A stretch of DNA of 64,000 nt from Paraburkholderia silviterrae. GTDB lineage: Bacteria > Pseudomonadota > Gammaproteobacteria > Burkholderiales > Burkholderiaceae. Both the position numbers and the translations under genes were made by a program. Location of the stretch: positions 1 through 64,000 of the forward strand of contig NZ_SMRP01000008.1 in assembly GCF_004353915.1 (NCBI RefSeq), written 5' to 3'. Below are positions 60,343-64,000 of the stretch, piece after piece. The notes beneath the pieces were generated by a model, which saw only the letters and a program-made list of their open reading frames with translations, was not told the origin of the DNA and did not search any database. The first letter of the stretch is position 1, and each line of letters opens with the position of its first letter.

Positions 60343-61464
60343 ATGTATCTCTCATCCGCTTCTACCGAAAAGCTCGCCCCGGGCACTTATCCCAACCACC
60401 TGCTCGCGAGCTTCGCCCCGCGCCTGATCGCATGGCAGCGCGAGCATGGCCGCCACGATCTGCCATGGCAGAACACGCGCGACCCCTATCGCATCTGGCT
60501 CTCGGAAATCATGCTGCAGCAGACGCAGGTTTCCACGGTGATTCCGTATTACGCGCGATTTCTCGAACGCTTTCCCACTGTAGAGGCGCTTGCCGCCGCT
60601 CCCATCGACGACGTGATGGCTCTCTGGGCCGGCCTCGGCTACTACTCGCGTGCGCGCAATCTGTATCGATGCGCGCAGGTGGTGGCCGGGGAGCACGGCG
60701 GCCAGTTTCCGTCGACGGTTGAAGGGCTCGCCGATTTGCCTGGCATCGGCCGCTCGACGGCGGCGGCGATCGCGTCGTTCGCGTTCGGCGCGCGCGCGAC
60801 GATCCTCGATGGCAACGTGAAGCGCGTGCTTGCGCGCGTGTTCGGCGTGGAAGGCTTTCCCGGTGAGAAGCGCGTGGAGAACGCAATGTGGACGCTCGCC
60901 GAGTCGCTCGTGCCTGGCGCCGATGCAAGCGATGCGGACGTGAGCGCCTACACGCAAGGCCTGATGGATCTCGGCGCGACGCTGTGCACGCGCGGCAAGC
61001 CCGATTGCGAGCGCTGCCCCTTCGCGGGCGATTGTGTGGCGAAGACGACGGGCCGTCAGCGCCAACTGCCCGCCGCGCGTCCGAAGAAGGCGGTGCCCAC
61101 GCGGCGCACGTGGATGCTCGTGCTGCTCGACGGCGATGCGGTGATGCTCGAGAAGCGCCCGCCTACGGGTATCTGGGGCGGCCTGTGGAGCCTGCCCGAG
61201 GCGGCTGGCGAAGCGGCGCTGGCTGAGCGCGCGCAGATGTTCGGCGCGACAGCGAAGGCCTCGCCGCTCGCGCCACTCACGCACACGTTCACGCACTTCA
61301 AGCTCGACATCGAGCCCCGCGTGGTCGAGTTCGAGCACAAGGGCGCCGTGCTTGCGGCGAACGAGGGGGAAACGGTGTGGGTCACGCTGCGCGAGATCGA
61401 CGCCTATGGCGTGCCCGCGCCGGTGCGCAAGCTGCTCGATAGCCTGTGCGGCTCGTTAATTTGA
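60343..61464 (+). CDS. mutY: A/G-specific adenine glycosylase
   Basis: Removes adenine mispaired with 8-oxoG; 373 residues. HhH domain with LSEIMLQQTQVSTVIPYY (catalytic Glu), LPGIGRSTAAAIASFAFG and DGNVKRVLARVFG; [4Fe-4S] cysteines in CTRGKPDCERCPFAGDC; and a C-terminal NUDIX-like 8-oxoG-recognition domain (from about 240, with TGIWGGLWSLPEA). ATG 60343 starts the protein; a TTG at 60328 is directly after the mutM stop and is less likely. Confidence 0.97.
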   Translation: MYLSSASTEKLAPGTYPNHLLASFAPRLIAWQREHGRHDLPWQNTRDPYRIWLSEIMLQQTQVSTVIPYYARFLERFPTVEALAAAPIDDVMALWAGLGYYSRARNLYRCAQVVAGEHGGQFPSTVEGLADLPGIGRSTAAAIASFAFGARATILDGNVKRVLARVFGVEGFPGEKRVENAMWTLAESLVPGADASDADVSAYTQGLMDLGATLCTRGKPDCERCPFAGDCVAKTTGRQRQLPAARPKKAVPTRRTWMLVLLDGDAVMLEKRPPTGIWGGLWSLPEAAGEAALAERAQMFGATAKASPLAPLTHTFTHFKLDIEPRVVEFEHKGAVLAANEGETVWVTLREIDAYGVPAPVRKLLDSLCGSLI

Positions 61465-61506
61465 GGCAAAAGCGCAGGCGCGGAGCGCGGCGCGAGGAAA
61501 GCCTCG

Positions 61507-62145
61507 TTACAGCAGCTGATGCTGCTGCATGTAGTGATGCACGACGTCGATGCGCGCACCGGCGTCGTCCAGTTCCATCAGTTTCTGTCGCGCGCGCAGC
61601 GCGATCGGCAGGACTTCCGCGAGTCGGTTCGACACCCACGACGGATCGTCGAAGCGGAACGGCTCCGCGAACGGCAGGCTTGCCGGGTCGCGCTCGCGTA
61701 TCGTCGCGATGATGCGCTCGAGCACCTCGGCGCACGCGCCAAAGCGCGCGAGACGCTCAGAGCCTTCGAGCGGGATGTCCTCGGGCAGCGGCTCGGCCAT
61801 GCCGACCAGCAAGCCGTCGGCTTCCGAGCGATGCGAGAGCAGCCTGAAGCGCCGCGTGCCATGCGCGCGGATGAGCAGCATGCCGAACGTTTCGACGTCG
61901 CACTGTTCGATTTCAGCGAGACAGCCCACGTTTTCGGGCACGGCTGCGGTTTCATCGGGCTGTGCGACTTCGGCGCCGCTCTTGAGCAGGCACACGCCGA
62001 ACGGCGTGTTCTCGCGCAGGCATTCGCGCGCCATGTCCAGATAACGCGCTTCGAAGATCTTCAGCGGCAACAGGCCGCCGGGGAAGAGCACCGTATGCAG
62101 CGGAAAGAGCGGCAAATCGGCAAGCACGGCAGGAGAAGAGGACAT
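61507..62145 (-). CDS. LON substrate-binding domain protein
   Basis: 212 residues consisting of a single Lon N-terminal (PUA-like) domain: LPLFPLHTVLFPGGLLPLKIFEARYLDMARE (described by its parts LPLFPLHTVLFPGG and KIFEARYLDM), CLAEIEQCDVETFGMLL and a C-terminal helical part ending HHYMQQHQLL. No ATPase or protease domain, so not Lon itself; may bind unfolded substrates (family inference). Convergent with mutY, 43 bases between; downstream of rapZ on the same strand. Confidence 0.9.
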   Translation of the reverse strand: MSSSPAVLADLPLFPLHTVLFPGGLLPLKIFEARYLDMARECLRENTPFGVCLLKSGAEVAQPDETAAVPENVGCLAEIEQCDVETFGMLLIRAHGTRRFRLLSHRSEADGLLVGMAEPLPEDIPLEGSERLARFGACAEVLERIIATIRERDPASLPFAEPFRFDDPSWVSNRLAEVLPIALRARQKLMELDDAGARIDVVHHYMQQHQLL

Positions 62146-62185
62146 GGCGCAACGCTTTCAGTTAAGGCCGCGCTTGCGCGGCCAG

Positions 62186-63079
62186 TTAGGCGATCAGCCG
62201 GGACGATTCTCCGACGTCGAGTGGCGCGTCGCGATGACGCACGATGACGTTCGACTCGCCGACAAAGCGCGTGGCGAGCGTCTGGGCAATGTAGACCGAG
62301 CGATGCTGGCCGCCGGTGCAGCCGATTGCGACGGTCAGATAGCTGCGGTTGTCGTCGCGAAAATGCGGCAACCATTTCGCGACGAACGCGTAGATGTCGT
62401 CGATCATTGTGTGGACGGCCGGCTGCGCATTCAGAAACTCGATCACGGGCTCATCGAGCCCGGTGAGCGGCCGTAGACGGGCGTCGTAGTGCGGGTTCGG
62501 CAGCGTGCGCACGTCGAACACGAGGTCTGCGTCGAGCGGCACGCCGCGCTTGAAGCCGAACGATTCGAAGGTGAGCATCAGCGAGCCGCGCCCGCCTTCG
62601 ACAAACACCTTGATCCACTGGCGCAGCGAGTTGGCGCTCAGGTTGCTCGTGTCGACCTGATGGCCGAACTCGGCGAGATTCGCGACCAGCTCGCGCTCGT
62701 GCTCGATCGCCTCTTCAAGGGACTTGAGCATGCCGACGTTGGCGTCGTGCGTGACCGACCCGGAGAGTGGGTGGCGGCGGCGCGTCTCCGAAAAGCGCTG
62801 AATGAGCGACTGCGTGCTCGCATTGAGGAACAGCACGCGCACGTCGTGTTCGCGCGCGAGATCGCGAATCATCTCCGGCATATCTTCGAACGAGGAACTC
62901 GAGCGCGCGTCGATTGCAACCGCGAGACGCTCATAGCCGTCTTCGGAGAGATATTGGGCGAGCTGTGGCAAAAAGCGCGGTGGCAGATTGTCGACGCAAA
63001 AGTAGCCGACGTCTTCGAGCGCGTTCAGCGCCACTGACTTGCCGGAACCCGAGATGCCGGTGATCAGGATGATACGCAT
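62186..63079 (-). CDS. rapZ: RNase adapter protein / nucleotide-binding protein RapZ
   Basis: 297 residues. Walker A GISGSGKSVALNALED at the start, CVDNLPPRFLPQL, the VLFLNASTQSLIQRFSETRRR segment and the C-terminal domain FESFGFKRGVPLDADLVFD, IGCTGGQHRSVYIAQ. In E. coli RapZ senses glucosamine-6-phosphate and directs RNase E to a small RNA controlling glmS; whether this holds here is unknown. Downstream of hprK on the same strand, 215 bases apart, the usual PTS-nitrogen neighbourhood. Confidence 0.95.
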   Translation of the reverse strand: MRIILITGISGSGKSVALNALEDVGYFCVDNLPPRFLPQLAQYLSEDGYERLAVAIDARSSSSFEDMPEMIRDLAREHDVRVLFLNASTQSLIQRFSETRRRHPLSGSVTHDANVGMLKSLEEAIEHERELVANLAEFGHQVDTSNLSANSLRQWIKVFVEGGRGSLMLTFESFGFKRGVPLDADLVFDVRTLPNPHYDARLRPLTGLDEPVIEFLNAQPAVHTMIDDIYAFVAKWLPHFRDDNRSYLTVAIGCTGGQHRSVYIAQTLATRFVGESNVIVRHRDAPLDVGESSRLIA

Positions 63080-63294
63080 GGGAAAGTGGATGAACCCGAT
63101 TGGGTCATCATAGCATCCGATCTGCGCCGCGGTGATGACGCTCCCGAGGCACATCGCGCGTCACGGGCTCGCGCACTGGGCCGGAAAGCGGTGGATAAGC
63201 GGTGAAAAAGCGGCCAGGCGTGCCCCCCAGAGCGCGACGACGGCCGTGTTTGCGGGAAGTACGCGGCGTGCGCGGCAGGACGCCGCGCGGCGCG

Positions 63295-64000
63295 TCAGAT
63301 CAGCTTGCCGGGGAACTGGCTGTCCGGGTCCTGCATGGCGAGGCGCTGGCGGTCCATGAAGTCGCGTAGGGTGTCGATGCCGCGCAATTGCAGGATGGTG
63401 TTGCGCACGGCGGCCTCGACGAGCACGGCCAGGTTGCGGCCCGCCGCCACCTGAATCGTGACCTTGCTGATGGGCAGGCCGAGCACGTCCACCGTCTGGC
63501 TTTCCAGCGGCAGGCGCTGGAATTCGCCGTCGGGCCGGCGCACGAGCTGCACGATGAGCTTGAGCTTCATCTTCCGGCGCACTGCGGTCTCGCCGAAGAT
63601 CGTCTTGATGTCGAGCAGACCCAGGCCGCGTACTTCGAGCAGGTTCTGCAACAGCGGCGGGCAACGGCCTTCGACGAAATCGGGGCCGAGGCGCACGAAG
63701 TCCACGGCGTCGTCGGCCACGAGGCCGTGGCCTCGGCTGATGAGCTCGAGACCCAGCTCGCTCTTGCCCAGGCCCGAGTCGCCGGTGAGCAGCACGCCCA
63801 TGCCGAGAATGTCGAGGAACACGCCGTGCAGCGTCGCGCGCGGCGCGAGGATGCGTGACATGTACAGGCGCAGGCTGTCGATTACCGTCGCCGCTGACAT
63901 CGGCGTGGTGAAGAGCGGCGTGGAGGAGCGTGTGCAGCGCAGGACCAGTTCGGGCGGTGCGGTCATGCCGTCGGCGACCACGAGGAACGGCGGCTCGAGC
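63295..64000 (-). CDS. hprK: HPr kinase/phosphorylase, 5' end missing
   Basis: Bifunctional enzyme acting on the regulatory serine of HPr. About 235 C-terminal residues are inside the window and the frame runs off the right edge; the full protein is about 320. P-loop GDSGLGKSELGLELISRGH, the HPrK signature region around LEVRGLGLLDIKTIFGETAV and the end GRNLAVLVEAAVRNTILQLRG are seen. The partner HPr, with Ser46, is encoded at 4941-5210. Missing the N-terminal domain and start. Confidence 0.95.
   Translation of the reverse strand, partial: LEPPFLVVADGMTAPPELVLRCTRSSTPLFTTPMSAATVIDSLRLYMSRILAPRATLHGVFLDILGMGVLLTGDSGLGKSELGLELISRGHGLVADDAVDFVRLGPDFVEGRCPPLLQNLLEVRGLGLLDIKTIFGETAVRRKMKLKLIVQLVRRPDGEFQRLPLESQTVDVLGLPISKVTIQVAAGRNLAVLVEAAVRNTILQLRGIDTLRDFMDRQRLAMQDPDSQFPGKLI

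Overview
The window is chromosomal DNA from a high-GC betaproteobacterium, most probably a Burkholderiaceae member of the Paraburkholderia/Burkholderia type. This rests on gene order and protein character: gshA-gshB-EIIA-ptsH-ptsI, gpmA/ctpA next to grxC-secB-gpsA, a cox operon with DUF2244 and DUF2970 genes, and lolB-ispE-tRNA-Gln-prs-rplY-pth. No phage, insertion sequence, CRISPR array or rRNA operon was seen. One tRNA gene (Gln, UUG) is present. The window cuts amtB at its left edge and hprK at its right edge.

Layout: 1-961, end of the ammonium channel gene. 1.4-3.8 kb, glutathione synthesis (gshA, gshB). 4.2-7.3 kb, a mannose-type EIIA, HPr and Enzyme I without a sugar permease. 7.4-11.2 kb (minus), a MoeB/ThiF-like protein, a CtpA protease and phosphoglycerate mutase. 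11.4-13.8 kb, rhodanese, glutaredoxin, SecB and GpsA. 13.9-17.0 kb, a macrodomain protein, TrmL, ComF and a BioC-like methyltransferase. 17.3-28.3 kb, a nearly complete aa3/caa3-type cytochrome c oxidase locus: subunits I, II and III, heme A synthesis (ctaA, ctaB), copper delivery (ctaG, sco), SURF1 and several small membrane proteins. 28.5-30 kb, an orphan MetQ-like protein and a MarR regulator. 30.4-38.0 kb, an N-acetylglucosamine operon (GntR regulator, nagA, SIS-type deaminase, EIIA-HPr-EI fusion, nagE). 38.1-41.3 kb (minus), cytochrome bd oxidase (cydP-cydA-cydB-cydX). 41.5-42.4 kb (minus), rpoH behind a perfect CIRCE operator. 43-46.9 kb, an NTF2-like protein, leuA and ybiB. 47.1-51.7 kb, a FAH-family hydrolase, maiA, ftsY, rsmD, coaD and a ferredoxin. 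51.8-59.4 kb (minus), hisC, pth, rplY, prs, tRNA-Gln, ispE, lolB and a TPR protein. 59.5-64.0 kb, mutM, mutY, a LON-domain protein, rapZ and hprK.

The genes link up in three ways. The PTS parts form a network: a regulatory chain (EI, HPr, EIIA-Man, with HPr kinase and RapZ at the far end) and a separate GlcNAc uptake chain with its own fused EI. The respiratory parts give both a high-oxygen heme-copper oxidase and a low-oxygen bd oxidase. The glutathione, glutaredoxin and glutathione-S-transferase-like (MaiA) genes share one thiol.

The least explained material is non-coding: a five-copy 49-bp palindromic tandem array between pth and hisC, two diverged copies 9 kb away with a compensatory stem change, and several degenerate 11-14 bp tandem repeats in intergenic DNA, often just after a stop codon. 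Protein oddities worth a look are an OmpA-like domain on the C-terminus of oxidase subunit II and a second EIIB domain in NagE that has lost its phosphorylated cysteine. I saw no defence or biosynthetic island; most of the window is ordinary core genome.
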